The notes beneath the pieces were generated by a model that saw only the letters and a program-made list of their open reading frames with translations, did not search any database and had not been told where the DNA came from. A DNA stretch of 64,000 bases, taken from the NCBI GenBank assembly GCA_910575105.1, contig CAJTDK010000004.1, positions 124,001 through 188,000 on the forward strand, written 5' to 3'. Both the position numbers and the translations under genes were made by a program. This DNA comes from Lachnospiraceae bacterium. Lineage in GTDB: Bacteria; Bacillota; Clostridia; Lachnospirales; Lachnospiraceae. The number at the start of each line of letters is the position of its first letter. Position 1 is the stretch's first letter. Of this stretch, positions 54,233-63,338 are shown one piece after another.

Positions 54233-54925
54233 ATGATTTATTCACATGAAGTAGAAATGATGTGTCCGGTAGCTCAGGGCGCGAATCACGGACCAGCTCC
54301 GATTCCGGAAGAAGCAAAATGGGTAAAAGCGAAAGAAGTAAAAGACATTTCCGGTCTTACACACGGCATCGGCTGGTGCGCTCCTCAGCAGGGGACATGT
54401 AAATTGACACTGAACGTTAAAGAAGGAATTATTCAGGAAGCTCTTGTAGAGACGATCGGATGTTCAGGAATGACACACTCGGCAGCTATGGCATCTGAGA
54501 TCCTTCCGGGAAAGACAATCCTGGAGGCTCTTAATACAGACCTTGTCTGTGATGCGATCAATACAGCTATGAGAGAGCTGTTCTTACAGATCGTATACGG
54601 AAGAACGCAGAGTGCATTCTCAGAGGACGGTCTTCCGATCGGCGCGGGCCTTGAAGACCTTGGTAAGGGACTCCGTTCACAGGTTGGTACAATGTACGGA
54701 ACATTGGCAAAGGGTCCTCGTTACCTTGAGATGGCAGAAGGCTATGTAACAGGCATCGCTCTTGACGATAAAGATGAGATCATCGGCTATCAGTTCGTAA
54801 GCCTTGGAAAATTCACCGATTTCATCAAAGCAGGCGATACCCCGAACGATGCGTGGGAGAAAGCAAAAGGACAGTACGGACGCGTAGCAGACGCAGCAAA
54901 GATCATCGACCCGAGAAAGGAATAG
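54233..54925 (+). CDS. NifU-like Fe-S scaffold protein paired with the GGGtGRT protein
   Basis: The 230-residue product has the IscU/NifU N-type features: Cys residues in HGIGWCAPQQGTCKLTLNV and a TIGCSGMTHSAAMASEIL loop like the scaffold's second cysteine motif, followed by LVCDAINTAM. It is annotated in clostridia as an iron-sulphur cluster assembly scaffold protein and almost always stands next to a GGGtGRT gene. The usual isc/suf partners (cysteine desulphurase) are not adjacent. Codon use is clean, with many GAA and AAA codons, which suggests high expression. A gap of 94 bases separates the two genes. Confidence 0.82.
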   Translation: MIYSHEVEMMCPVAQGANHGPAPIPEEAKWVKAKEVKDISGLTHGIGWCAPQQGTCKLTLNVKEGIIQEALVETIGCSGMTHSAAMASEILPGKTILEALNTDLVCDAINTAMRELFLQIVYGRTQSAFSEDGLPIGAGLEDLGKGLRSQVGTMYGTLAKGPRYLEMAEGYVTGIALDDKDEIIGYQFVSLGKFTDFIKAGDTPNDAWEKAKGQYGRVADAAKIIDPRKE

Positions 54926-55019
54926 CCGCCGTAAGCGGTGACACACAGGTTGTAACAGTCTTTAATCTGTGCTCGTACAGGAAATTACATAGCCAAGAAT
55001 AATTCAGGAGGACAAGTAA

Positions 55020-56030
55020 ATGGCTTTATTTGAATCATATGAAAGAAGAATTGATAAAATCAATGAAGTATTAGGAAGCTATGGCATTGCTTCCATCGAA
55101 GAAGCAGAAAAGATTACAAAAGATGCCGGACTTGATGTATACAATCAGGTAAAGGGAATTCAGCCGATCTGTTTTGAGAACGCATGCTGGGCATATACAG
55201 TAGGCGCGGCGATCGCTATCAAGAAGGGCTGTAAGACAGCGGCAGAAGCGGCTGCGGCGATCGGAGAGGGGCTTCAGGCATTCTGTATCCCGGGGTCTGT
55301 AGCAGACCAGCGTAAAGTAGGCCTTGGACACGGTAATCTTGGAAAGATGCTCCTTGAGGAGGATACAGACTGTTTTGCGTTCCTTGCCGGACACGAGTCA
55401 TTCGCAGCAGCAGAGGGCGCGATCGGTATCGCTGAGAAGGCGAATAAGGTTCGTAAGAAACCGCTCCGCGTTATCCTTAACGGTCTTGGAAAAGACGCAG
55501 CAAAGATCATTTCCAGAATTAACGGATTTACCTATGTTGAGACAGAGTATGATTATTTCACCGGAGAGTTAAAGGAAGTTCAGAGAACACCTTACTCCGA
55601 GGGACTCCGTGCAAAGGTTAACTGCTACGGCGCCAATGATGTGCGCGAGGGCGTTGCCATTATGCATAAGGAGGGCGTAGACGTATCGATCACCGGTAAC
55701 TCTACCAACCCGACACGTTTCCAGCACCCGGTTGCAGGTACATACAAGAAAGAGTGCAATGAACAGGGCAAGAAATATTTCTCCGTAGCGTCCGGCGGCG
55801 GTACAGGACGTACCCTTCATCCGGATAACATGGCAGCAGGACCGGCTTCCTACGGTATGACAGATACATTAGGACGTATGCATTCTGACGCACAGTTTGC
55901 AGGTTCTTCTTCCGTGCCGGCTCACGTAGAGATGATGGGACTTATCGGCGCGGGAAATAACCCGATGGTAGGTATGACTGTTGCTGTTGCTGTTTCTATC
56001 GAGGAAGCGGCGAAGGCAGGCAAGTTTTAA
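55020..56030 (+). CDS. GGGtGRT protein
   Basis: The 336-residue protein is named for the block SVASGGGTGRTLHPDNM near residue 265. Other conserved parts are PICFENACWAYTVGAAIAIKKG and DTDCFAFLAGHESFAAAEGAIG, with several invariant Cys. The family is widespread in anaerobic Firmicutes and has no known reaction. Its constant partner is the NifU-like gene upstream, so a metal-cluster enzyme is a reasonable guess. AGGAGG stands 7 bases before the ATG. A terminator follows. Confidence 0.9.
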   Translation: MALFESYERRIDKINEVLGSYGIASIEEAEKITKDAGLDVYNQVKGIQPICFENACWAYTVGAAIAIKKGCKTAAEAAAAIGEGLQAFCIPGSVADQRKVGLGHGNLGKMLLEEDTDCFAFLAGHESFAAAEGAIGIAEKANKVRKKPLRVILNGLGKDAAKIISRINGFTYVETEYDYFTGELKEVQRTPYSEGLRAKVNCYGANDVREGVAIMHKEGVDVSITGNSTNPTRFQHPVAGTYKKECNEQGKKYFSVASGGGTGRTLHPDNMAAGPASYGMTDTLGRMHSDAQFAGSSSVPAHVEMMGLIGAGNNPMVGMTVAVAVSIEEAAKAGKF

Positions 56031-56046
56031 AGAATAGTGTGGAATC

Positions 56047-56090
56047 AAGGGCTATCGTTGATGTGAGATGTCGGCGGTAGCCTTGAATTT
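56047..56090 (+). terminator. Terminator of the NifU-like/GGGtGRT pair
   Basis: CAAGGGCTATCG pairs with the complement CGGTAGCCTTG, allowing one bulge, followed by AATTTT. The rest of the 394-bp gap 56031-56424 holds the next two hairpins; I see no gene in it. Confidence 0.55.
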
Positions 56091-56252
56091 TGCCGCGTAA
56101 TAGACAAGTAATAGACAAAAACCGTTACAAGAAAAGGGGAATCTGCTGACTGCAAGACACCCCTTAATACGGTTCTATGTAACGATTATATTTATTCCGT
56201 CTGCGATATCTATGGGACTGCAGAATTATTGCCATGACGAACAAGCGAAAAT

Positions 56253-56296
56253 AAATAAGCCTACCTTGTACTTGGCGGTCTAGGTAGGCTTATTAT
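56253..56296. terminator. Hairpin with AATAAGCCTACCT arms
   Basis: AATAAGCCTACCT and AGGTAGGCTTATT form a perfect 13-bp stem around a 15-base loop. It may be a terminator of either strand; T runs are weak on the plus strand. Confidence 0.6.
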
Positions 56297-56347
56297 ATAA
56301 ACACTATTTTAGGGATGTCAACCACAATTCCAGAGTGAGCAAATCAT

Positions 56348-56390
56348 AGAGCCGGGAACTGAAAAATAAGTTCCCGGCTCTATTTGTTTG
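56348..56390. terminator. Terminator of the APC permease gene
   Basis: AGAGCCGGGAACT (56348-56360) is the exact complement of AGTTCCCGGCTCT (56369-56381), with an 8-base loop. It lies just beyond the 3' end of the minus-strand permease gene. Confidence 0.85.
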
Positions 56391-56424
56391 CGCTGAATGC
56401 TTGATTCTTTGTGTGAGAAAACAG

Positions 56425-57840
56425 TTATTCTATCGGTGTTACTTTATTTTTCAGCCCCGACCGTTTCCAGATATAGATTCCGGACAGCAGTACGAGAAGC
56501 CCGCCGCCGATCATCTCGATCTCATAAACCACGTTATCTTTAAATGTCCCCATTACCGGGAAAGCGGAGGCGGCGATGGACAGCACGCACACGATCAGCT
56601 CCAGCCATCCGATAGCGACGCCAAGGCTCTTGCTCTTTGTCATCTGATAGAGATTCGGATCATCTTTTTTCTGTTTCTTGATCTTGATATACGCAAGATA
56701 TAAAAGCACATACGGGAACAGGGAGGTAAGGGCAGTCATAGTTACCAGTACATTGTAGATCACATCCACACCCGGGAGCAGTGCAACGGCAGCCAAAAGG
56801 ACAGAGATGATTACTGCCTGCAAAAGGATTGCCTTCTCTGGGATTCCATGCTCATTATTCTCGGTAAATTTCTCCGGGAATACTCCTTTCTCCGCGTTGC
56901 CGAACAGTATCTTGATCGGGAAGCCGATATAAAGGATCAGCGCGCCGATAACGGACAGAGTGATGCCGGCGGCGACAACCTGTACAAAGATATAGGGAAT
57001 ACCCAGGAGCTCGCAGGCCCTTGTCAGGGAATCAAGTATACCGGTGGACGCCTGAATCTCAGAGGTCGGAAGCAGGCTTGTAATAGCGACGGAACCGCAT
57101 ACATACAGCACGCAGATCAGGATAGCGGCAGTGATGATCGCCTTCGGGAAATTCTTCTTTGGGTTCTCCATCTCCGTCACATAGGTAGCAGAAATCTCGG
57201 CGCCCGTGTAGGCGAAGATGATCCCGGATATGGCCACCAGAGAATTGCCGTTAAGCTTTGGCGTCATGGAAGCTGCCGTGTAGACGGAAGCGCTTGGCGC
57301 CTTTTTAAGTACGACGATCGCAAGGAATGCCATCCCGATCAGAAATATGGTCGGGATGGTGGAGCCTAAAGAGCCCACATTGGTAAACAGCTTTCCGAAG
57401 GTCATCCCCTTCATGCTGAATATAGACAGCACCCAGATGACTGCCAGCGACAGAATCAGGACAAAGATCTTGCTGTCTGCAAGGGACGGATTGCCCACCA
57501 TGTAGGAAAGATTGATGGACATAAAGGTAAGGAACGAAGCGAACCAGAAAAGCTTCGCCGTCCAGTTAAGCCACGAGATCAAAAAGCCGTATTTTGTCCC
57601 GAAGGCGATCTTCACCCACTCGCCGAGGCTCCCATCGGATGTATACGCCGCGGCAAGTTCCGCACACATCAGCGCCTGGGGGACAAAGCACAGGAACATA
57701 AAGATCACCCAGGAAGGGATGCCGGCGAGACCCAGGCCGAAGCTGTCGGCAGTAGACCTTGCGATCCATCGGATACCATAGATCGCGGAGACATTCATCA
57801 AGACAAGTTCCCAGAATTTTATTTTTTTACCTGTAGCCAT
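56425..57840 (-). CDS. APC family amino acid permease
   Basis: A 471-residue protein with about twelve membrane helices. Opening MNVSAIYGIRWIARS and the repeated GAEISATYVTEMENPKKNFPKAI are typical of the glutamate:GABA-antiporter/YjeM-like branch of the APC superfamily. The substrate cannot be told from the sequence. It is divergent from the MFS gene across a 193-bp AT-rich gap carrying an operator-like site and promoter. Confidence 0.88.
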   Translation of the reverse strand: MATGKKIKFWELVLMNVSAIYGIRWIARSTADSFGLGLAGIPSWVIFMFLCFVPQALMCAELAAAYTSDGSLGEWVKIAFGTKYGFLISWLNWTAKLFWFASFLTFMSINLSYMVGNPSLADSKIFVLILSLAVIWVLSIFSMKGMTFGKLFTNVGSLGSTIPTIFLIGMAFLAIVVLKKAPSASVYTAASMTPKLNGNSLVAISGIIFAYTGAEISATYVTEMENPKKNFPKAIITAAILICVLYVCGSVAITSLLPTSEIQASTGILDSLTRACELLGIPYIFVQVVAAGITLSVIGALILYIGFPIKILFGNAEKGVFPEKFTENNEHGIPEKAILLQAVIISVLLAAVALLPGVDVIYNVLVTMTALTSLFPYVLLYLAYIKIKKQKKDDPNLYQMTKSKSLGVAIGWLELIVCVLSIAASAFPVMGTFKDNVVYEIEMIGGGLLVLLSGIYIWKRSGLKNKVTPIE

Positions 57841-57943
57841 ATGTTATAGTCCTCCTTGTTTTTCATTACAGACAAAAGCTTATATAGTTATGCATATTTT
57901 CTATATGGTTATTATAATTCATATAAACAAAATAATCAATATT

Positions 57944-57960
57944 AAAATATAATCATGATT
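57944..57960. promoter_or_regulatory. Operator-like site, copy 1 (MFS/APC gap)
   Basis: AAAATATAATCATGATT matches 62379-62395 at 16 of 17 bases. It contains the perfect 10-bp palindrome AATCATGATT and ends on the -35 box of the MFS promoter, a good place for a repressor. Confidence 0.55.
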
Positions 57961-57987
57961 GACAATTGAGAGACGATTGGTTAATAT
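57959..57987 (+). promoter_or_regulatory. Promoter of the MFS gene
   Basis: Consensus TTGACA (57959-57964), a 17-base spacer and TAATAT (57982-57987). Confidence 0.75.
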
Positions 57988-58033
57988 ATCCTTAGAAATA
58001 TTTCTAAATATTAAAAAGAAATGAGGAAAGTGT

Positions 58034-59329
58034 ATGGAAAAAACAGGAATTAAAAAGAATTTCTTTACGATTGTCTTATTATCATTTGCAGGTTCTATCA
58101 TATATGGTCTTCCCTATTTCAGATCATATTATTACGATGCCTACCAGGAGCTTTACCATCTGACGAATGTCCAGATGGGGCTTTTGGGGAGCGCTTACGG
58201 CCTGCTCGGCGTATTTTCCTACATTCTGGGCGGGGTGCTGGCAGACAAGTTCAAGGCCAAGAAGCTGCTGATCATGTCGATGGTCGCTACGGGGCTTGGC
58301 GGACTTCTGCACCTTGTATTTACGGATTTTAAAGCGCTGTTTATCATCTACGGGTTGTGGGGATTTACCTCGCTCCTTACCTTCTGGCCTGCGCTGATGA
58401 AGATCGTGCGGATCCAGGGGACAGAGGAAGAGCAGAGCAGGGCCTACGGTATCTTTGAGGGCGGACGGGGTGTGTTCAATGCGGCGCATCTGGCAGTTGC
58501 AACGGCGATCTTCGGTATCTTTGAGGCGAAGGCACTGCCGGCGCTGGGCATTAAGGGAATCATTATCTTTTATTCCGTAGCTCCGATCATTGTGGCGGTC
58601 ATCTTTATCTTCATCCTGAAGGAGCCAGAGACGATCAAGAGCGACGGCAAGGCAGAGAAGGTTTCCTGGTCGCAGATTGCAAAGGTGCTTAAGATGCCTG
58701 TGGTGTGGTTCGTTGTGTGCCTGATGTTTACCAGCTATGTATTTAATATGTCTTCCTACTATTTCACGCCCTATGCGAGCAATGTTATCGGGACAAGTGC
58801 GGTCGTGGCTGCGGTACTTACTGTCCTTGCACAGTACGCAAGGCCATTTGCCTCCACGATCGGCGGATTTTCGGCGGACAGGTTCGGCAAAGGTGAGATC
58901 ATGGCAGGCGGCTTTTTCCTGATGGCGGCCGGCATGGTGGCGGTGCTCGGGGCAAGCAGGCTTAGCGGAAGCACGCAGATGGTGGTGATGGTTGTGGCAT
59001 GTATCATCATCTATGTGGGTATGTTTTCTAACTTCGGCCTGTATTTTTCCTTCCTTACGGAGGGAGGTGTTCCTCTTGAGGTGTCCGGTATTGCGATCGG
59101 CGTGGCTTCCACATTCGGGTATCTGCCGGAAGTGCTCTGCCCTTTGATCGCTGGTAAGACGCTGGACGTATATGAGGGGGCGAAGGGATATTATATCTAC
59201 TTTACCTTCATGCTCGTGATGGCGGTGTTAGGACTGGTTCTTTCCGTGATCTGGAGCAGAACTTACGGAAAACGGTACAAAGAGAGAATGCGCCAGGAAA
59301 AAGCGGCGGAGGCAGGCGGGAAGAAGTAA
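58034..59329 (+). CDS. MFS transporter
   Basis: A 431-residue major facilitator with twelve predicted helices. VFSYILGGVLADKFKAKKLL is the loop 2-3 signature (GGxLADxxxxRR type), and a second copy lies in STIGGFSADRFGKGEIM. The opening resembles oxalate/formate and sugar-phosphate type carriers, but the substrate cannot be assigned. The gene precedes the CocE-type hydrolase by 123 bases on the same strand. Import of a substrate, then hydrolysis, is a plausible reading. Confidence 0.88.
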   Translation: MEKTGIKKNFFTIVLLSFAGSIIYGLPYFRSYYYDAYQELYHLTNVQMGLLGSAYGLLGVFSYILGGVLADKFKAKKLLIMSMVATGLGGLLHLVFTDFKALFIIYGLWGFTSLLTFWPALMKIVRIQGTEEEQSRAYGIFEGGRGVFNAAHLAVATAIFGIFEAKALPALGIKGIIIFYSVAPIIVAVIFIFILKEPETIKSDGKAEKVSWSQIAKVLKMPVVWFVVCLMFTSYVFNMSSYYFTPYASNVIGTSAVVAAVLTVLAQYARPFASTIGGFSADRFGKGEIMAGGFFLMAAGMVAVLGASRLSGSTQMVVMVVACIIIYVGMFSNFGLYFSFLTEGGVPLEVSGIAIGVASTFGYLPEVLCPLIAGKTLDVYEGAKGYYIYFTFMLVMAVLGLVLSVIWSRTYGKRYKERMRQEKAAEAGGKK

Positions 59330-59452
59330 TTGTCCGGAAGATTTATTCCGCCAGATACTTATTTTCCCAGGTAATCTGGCAGAGCCTGCCGGGGAAAGAT
59401 ATTTCATACATGAAAATGTATAAATATAGATTAACGAGGAGGTTTTTTTACA

Positions 59453-61501
59453 ATGGCAAAAGTAGAGGCAAGACCAAAAAAAGTTTTGGAGAAGAAGGAT
59501 TTCCCTTATGACTGGGAGGTTATTGAGAACACATGGATAACGATGCCGGACGGATGCAGACTATCGAGCCGCATCTGGCACCCGAAGACGGATAAGCCGC
59601 TTCCGACGGTTTTCGAGACGCAGCCGTACCGCAAGCGCGACGGAATGCGCGGCCGTGACGAGCCAATGTATGGATATTTTGCAGGGATGGGCTACAATGT
59701 TGTCCGTGTGGATATGCGCGGCGCGGGAGAGTCTGACCAGTGCTTCTATGACGAGTATCTGAAGCAGGAGCAGGACGATGCGGTTGCGTGTATCGAGTGG
59801 ATCAGCAAGCAGCCATGGTGCGACGGGAATGTAGGTATGATGGGGAAATCCTGGAGCGGCTTTAATTCCCTGCAGGTAGCGGCAAGAAGACCGGAGGCGT
59901 TAAAGGCCATCATCTGCGTAGGCTTTGTTGACGAGAGATATGAGCAGGACATCCATTATAAGGGCGGTACGCTTCTTAATGACAATTTCTGGTGGGGAAA
60001 TATCATGCTGGCTTATATGTGCCGTGCCATTGACAGTGAGATCAAGCCGGATACCTGGAGAGAGGAATCCATAAAGAGGCTTGAGGAGATGCCGCTTTGG
60101 CCAAAGAACTGGCTGGAGCACCAGACAAAGGATGATTACTGGAGACACGGCTCAGTAGGCGAGAATTATGATGATATCCAGATACCGGTATTCGCGTTGG
60201 ATGGCTGGGCTGATTCTTATACCAACAGCGTCCTGACACTGATGAATGGCCTGAAGGTTCCGAGAAAGGCTATGATCGGACCGTGGGCTCATGTATTTGC
60301 ACATGATGGAGCGCCGGCGCCGGCTATTGATTTCCTGGGAGAAGCTACAAAATGGTGGGATAAATGGCTTAAGGGCATGGACAATGACGCGATGGACTGC
60401 CCGATGGTACAGGTCTGGCTAGAGGACAGCATGAAGCCGGAGACGGTACACCCAGTAAGCGACGGACGCTGGGTAGGCCTTGATGGATGGCCGTCTGCAG
60501 ACGTTGCCATGAAGACTCTTTCCATGACTTTCGGAAAGCTTACGGAAGAGGAGAACACAAAAGAGGAGATCGTAGACCTGTGTACGCTGCCTAACCACGG
60601 CCTGCTTGCCAATGAATGGATGGGCGCGGGAGTTCCGGGAGAGAGTCCGGCAGATATGCGCGTGGATGACGGTATGGCGATGGTATTCGACACCGAGCTG
60701 CTTACTGAAGAGGTGGAGATATTAGGCTATCCTGAATTTGAAGTAGAATTCACCTGTGATAAGCCGAACGCGTTCCTGTACGCAGAGCTTTGTGATATCC
60801 ATCCAGACGGAGCGGCGACAAGAGTTTCCTACGGATTGATGAACCTTACCCATCTTGAGGGACATGACAAGGTGGTCTATCTGGAAGAGGGCAAGAAGTA
60901 TAAAGCGAAGGTCGAACTTGACGTGTGCGGGCACAATTTCCCGGCAGGACACCGGATCCGCCTGGCAATCGCTAACTCCTTCTGGCCGATGATCTGGCCG
61001 TCACCAGAGCTTGCTACCCTGAAGCTTGATCTGTCCACAGCCAAATTCGCTCTGCCTATATTCAGCGGCAAGGACTGCAAGGGACCAGGCATGGAGCCGA
61101 AGTGTGCACCGCTCACACCGATGACCACTCTTTCCGAGGGCCATGTGGACCGTGAGATCCATTACGATCTGATTACCGATACGTGGACATCCATCACTAA
61201 TGGTGTCGGCGGCGTCTTTGGCGAGGGTATCTACCGTTTTGACGATATCGGGACCGTGGTTGAGCATAACCTGAAGCGTGAGCTTACGATGTCCAATAAA
61301 GATCCGCTGTCGGCAAAATATACGATCTATCAGAAGATGAAAAACGGCCGCGAAGGCTGGCTTACCGATACGGATATCGTCGTTACCCAGACGGCAGATA
61401 AGGAATATTTCTATCTGACAGGCTCCATGGATGCCAAGATCAATGATGAGCCAGTATTCCACAGAGAGTATAATGAGAAGGTAAAGCGTAACGGACTGTA
61501 A
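59453..61501 (+). CDS. CocE/NonD family hydrolase (peptidase S15-like)
   Basis: A 682-residue alpha/beta hydrolase. The nucleophile is in MGKSWSGFNSLQ (Ser about residue 128), the acid in ALDGWADSYT and the base in GPWAHVFAH. A C-terminal jelly-roll domain (about 430-600, PGESPADMRVDD, NFPAGHRIRLAIANSFWP) is typical of Xaa-Pro dipeptidyl peptidase, cocaine esterase and alpha-amino acid ester hydrolases. No signal peptide is visible, so it should act in the cytoplasm. AGGAGG precedes the start. A 6+6 inverted repeat, TTTCAT-AC-ATGAAA (59402-59415), lies before a TATAAA at 59419. Confidence 0.9.
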   Translation: MAKVEARPKKVLEKKDFPYDWEVIENTWITMPDGCRLSSRIWHPKTDKPLPTVFETQPYRKRDGMRGRDEPMYGYFAGMGYNVVRVDMRGAGESDQCFYDEYLKQEQDDAVACIEWISKQPWCDGNVGMMGKSWSGFNSLQVAARRPEALKAIICVGFVDERYEQDIHYKGGTLLNDNFWWGNIMLAYMCRAIDSEIKPDTWREESIKRLEEMPLWPKNWLEHQTKDDYWRHGSVGENYDDIQIPVFALDGWADSYTNSVLTLMNGLKVPRKAMIGPWAHVFAHDGAPAPAIDFLGEATKWWDKWLKGMDNDAMDCPMVQVWLEDSMKPETVHPVSDGRWVGLDGWPSADVAMKTLSMTFGKLTEEENTKEEIVDLCTLPNHGLLANEWMGAGVPGESPADMRVDDGMAMVFDTELLTEEVEILGYPEFEVEFTCDKPNAFLYAELCDIHPDGAATRVSYGLMNLTHLEGHDKVVYLEEGKKYKAKVELDVCGHNFPAGHRIRLAIANSFWPMIWPSPELATLKLDLSTAKFALPIFSGKDCKGPGMEPKCAPLTPMTTLSEGHVDREIHYDLITDTWTSITNGVGGVFGEGIYRFDDIGTVVEHNLKRELTMSNKDPLSAKYTIYQKMKNGREGWLTDTDIVVTQTADKEYFYLTGSMDAKINDEPVFHREYNEKVKRNGL

Positions 61502-61538
61502 GATTCTTTAGAACGTGTAAGTTAAGAAATAAAATCAT

Positions 61539-61562
61539 CCCCCTGTACTTTTGTGCAGGGGG
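61539..61562. terminator. Weak terminator hairpin between cocE-type gene and TetR
   Basis: CCCCCTG (61539-61545) pairs with CAGGGGG (61556-61562). The plus strand has no T run after it; on the minus strand, ATTTTATTT follows. Confidence 0.4.
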
Positions 61563-61621
61563 ACTGTTAACCTCTTGTCTCTTCGCCTGCCGAAAAGATC
61601 CTGCTGCTGCGTCCTGTCTGA

Positions 61622-62272
61622 CTACAGACCGAGGATAAAGCAGATATAATGATGCATCTTTTCAGAATAATATTTCAGATCCTCCAAAGACTGCTTTTTT
61701 TGGATCTTCTGGGTGTGGAGAAGATGATGATACGCGCTGACGATCAATTCGCTGATCGTGTCGATCTGATCTAAGGGGCGGTGCTCCTCCTCCAAAAGTT
61801 CCCTAAGGGGCATAATATTCCGTGTGCTTAATTGATAATTGGAAAAGATCGGGTACAAGGTATCCGTAGCTTTAGGCAGCTCCTCAGGGAAGAGTTCATA
61901 ATACCGGTTGCAGATACTCTCCAGAGAATTGCTGTGCTTATTAAAGAAGATCTGGTAAAAGGCGTCCGGATATTGAAAGGATATCTCGCAGAATACATCC
62001 CACATCATAAAAAATCTTTCCCTGGCAGAGGAACAGCCCTTAAGTGACTTCTCCGCTTTCTTATTATATAGCGAAAGATATTTCAAAGACGCAAAGAGGA
62101 TCACATGGTCCAGATCCTCAAAATAGTTGTATAAAGTGGCGTTATTGTATCCGGCTCCGTCGGCAACCTTCCGGAGAGTAACTCCGGCGATCCCTTCTTT
62201 ATTCATAATATCCTGCGCTGCTTTGATAAAGTAGGTGAGCATTCTTTTTTTCTTTAATTCCTGATTAGCCAT
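61622..62272 (-). CDS. TetR/AcrR family regulator 1
   Basis: A 216-residue regulator. The N-terminal helix-turn-helix (about 22-65) reads GIAGVTLRKVADGAGYNNATLYNYFEDLDHVI, typical of the TetR family. The ligand domain is unassigned. It is clearly a paralogue of the next gene: VTLRKVADGAGYN, YNYF, DLDHVILFASLKYL and FQYPDAFYQIFF recur there with few changes. It lies opposite the CocE-type hydrolase, a common setting for a regulator of that gene. Confidence 0.92.
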   Translation of the reverse strand: MANQELKKKRMLTYFIKAAQDIMNKEGIAGVTLRKVADGAGYNNATLYNYFEDLDHVILFASLKYLSLYNKKAEKSLKGCSSARERFFMMWDVFCEISFQYPDAFYQIFFNKHSNSLESICNRYYELFPEELPKATDTLYPIFSNYQLSTRNIMPLRELLEEEHRPLDQIDTISELIVSAYHHLLHTQKIQKKQSLEDLKYYSEKMHHYICFILGL

Positions 62273-62378
62273 ACCGTTCTTTCCTTTGAAAAATAATTTG
62301 CATACTTAATTATTATATCATCAGGATACGGCATGATTCAACAAAAAATAACCAAAAGTGTAAAAATAATATAAAAAT

Positions 62379-62395
62379 AAAATATAATTATGATT
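62379..62395. promoter_or_regulatory. Operator-like site, copy 2 (between the TetR genes)
   Basis: AAAATATAATTATGATT differs by one base from 57944-57960. It lies in the 175-bp gap upstream of TetR 1, where auto-regulation would be expected. Confidence 0.5.
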
Positions 62396-62447
62396 ACATA
62401 ACATACTATGCTTAGAACGCTGATAAAGATTGTTGCAGCAGGATCTT

Positions 62448-63110
62448 TTACGGACCGGTGTTCAGATGAAGGATAAAGGTTAGATATTGGAGCATCCGGT
62501 CAGTATACTGCTGAAGGCTGTCTTTGGCGGCGGATTTTGCAGACAGGCAGTCAGAGAGCAGGTGCTGATAGGCAGAGACGATCAGTTCGTTCATCAGATC
62601 AATATTCGCGGTTGTCTGTCCATTTTCCTTAAGCAGAGGCTCAAGCACCAGATAGTTGCGCGTCAGGAGCCGGTAGTCCGAGATGATCGGATAGAGCGAA
62701 CTGCTAGAAGCCGCCTGCTCCTCCGGGAAGATGTCATAATACTGCTTACAGATGAGGTCAAGGTCGCTGCTGTGTCTGGTAAAAAATATCTGATGGAAGG
62801 CTTCCGGGTATTGGAATGAGATTTTACAGAAAGTATCCCAGGAAATAAAAAAAGTATCTTTGGCAGATCTGCTGCCCTTCAATTGAAGATCAAGCTCCTG
62901 ATTATAAATCTGAAGGTATTTTAAAGAGGCAAACAAAATCACATGGTCAAGATCGTCAAAATAATTGTATATCGTTGCAGTATTATATCCGGCGCCGTCA
63001 GCAACCTTTCTCAGGGTGATGCCGGATATCCCTTCTTCCTTCATAATCTCCTGTGCAGAGCGGATAAAATAGGAGAGCATCCGCCTGGTCTTGATTTCCT
63101 TATTGTTCAT
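62448..63110 (-). CDS. TetR/AcrR family regulator 2
   Basis: A 220-residue paralogue of the neighbouring regulator, with the same helix-turn-helix (GISGITLRKVADGAGYNTATIYNYFDDLDHV) and a shared core down to its C-terminus. The ATG at 63110 has AAGGAA upstream; the frame upstream to 63173 includes a poor start. The close similarity of the DNA-reading helix (GYNNATLYN against GYNTATIYN) suggests related operators. The ligand domains differ more, which suggests different signals. Confidence 0.92.
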   Translation of the reverse strand: MNNKEIKTRRMLSYFIRSAQEIMKEEGISGITLRKVADGAGYNTATIYNYFDDLDHVILFASLKYLQIYNQELDLQLKGSRSAKDTFFISWDTFCKISFQYPEAFHQIFFTRHSSDLDLICKQYYDIFPEEQAASSSSLYPIISDYRLLTRNYLVLEPLLKENGQTTANIDLMNELIVSAYQHLLSDCLSAKSAAKDSLQQYTDRMLQYLTFILHLNTGP

Positions 63111-63338
63111 GGCAAAGTTCCTTACTTGTTGAATTTCATACAGATTATAGCAAAAAAACATAAAAACCGTCAATATTCCTGGAAAAGATACAAAAATTCC
63201 TGACCCGTGAGAAGTACCGCGAAGGTGTTACTGTTTGGAAGATAAGATAAATAACAGTAGAGGATTAAAGGAAATTGTGGTACAATTTAAGCATATAAGT
63301 GGAAACTGCCGGCATTCATGATTAAAGGAGAGGATTCC

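Noticed and set aside
63227-63238. GTTACTGTTTGG upstream of the MarR gene as another copy of the leader element
   Set aside because: Only the first ten bases match; no hairpin or GTGAGAA block follows in the right order.
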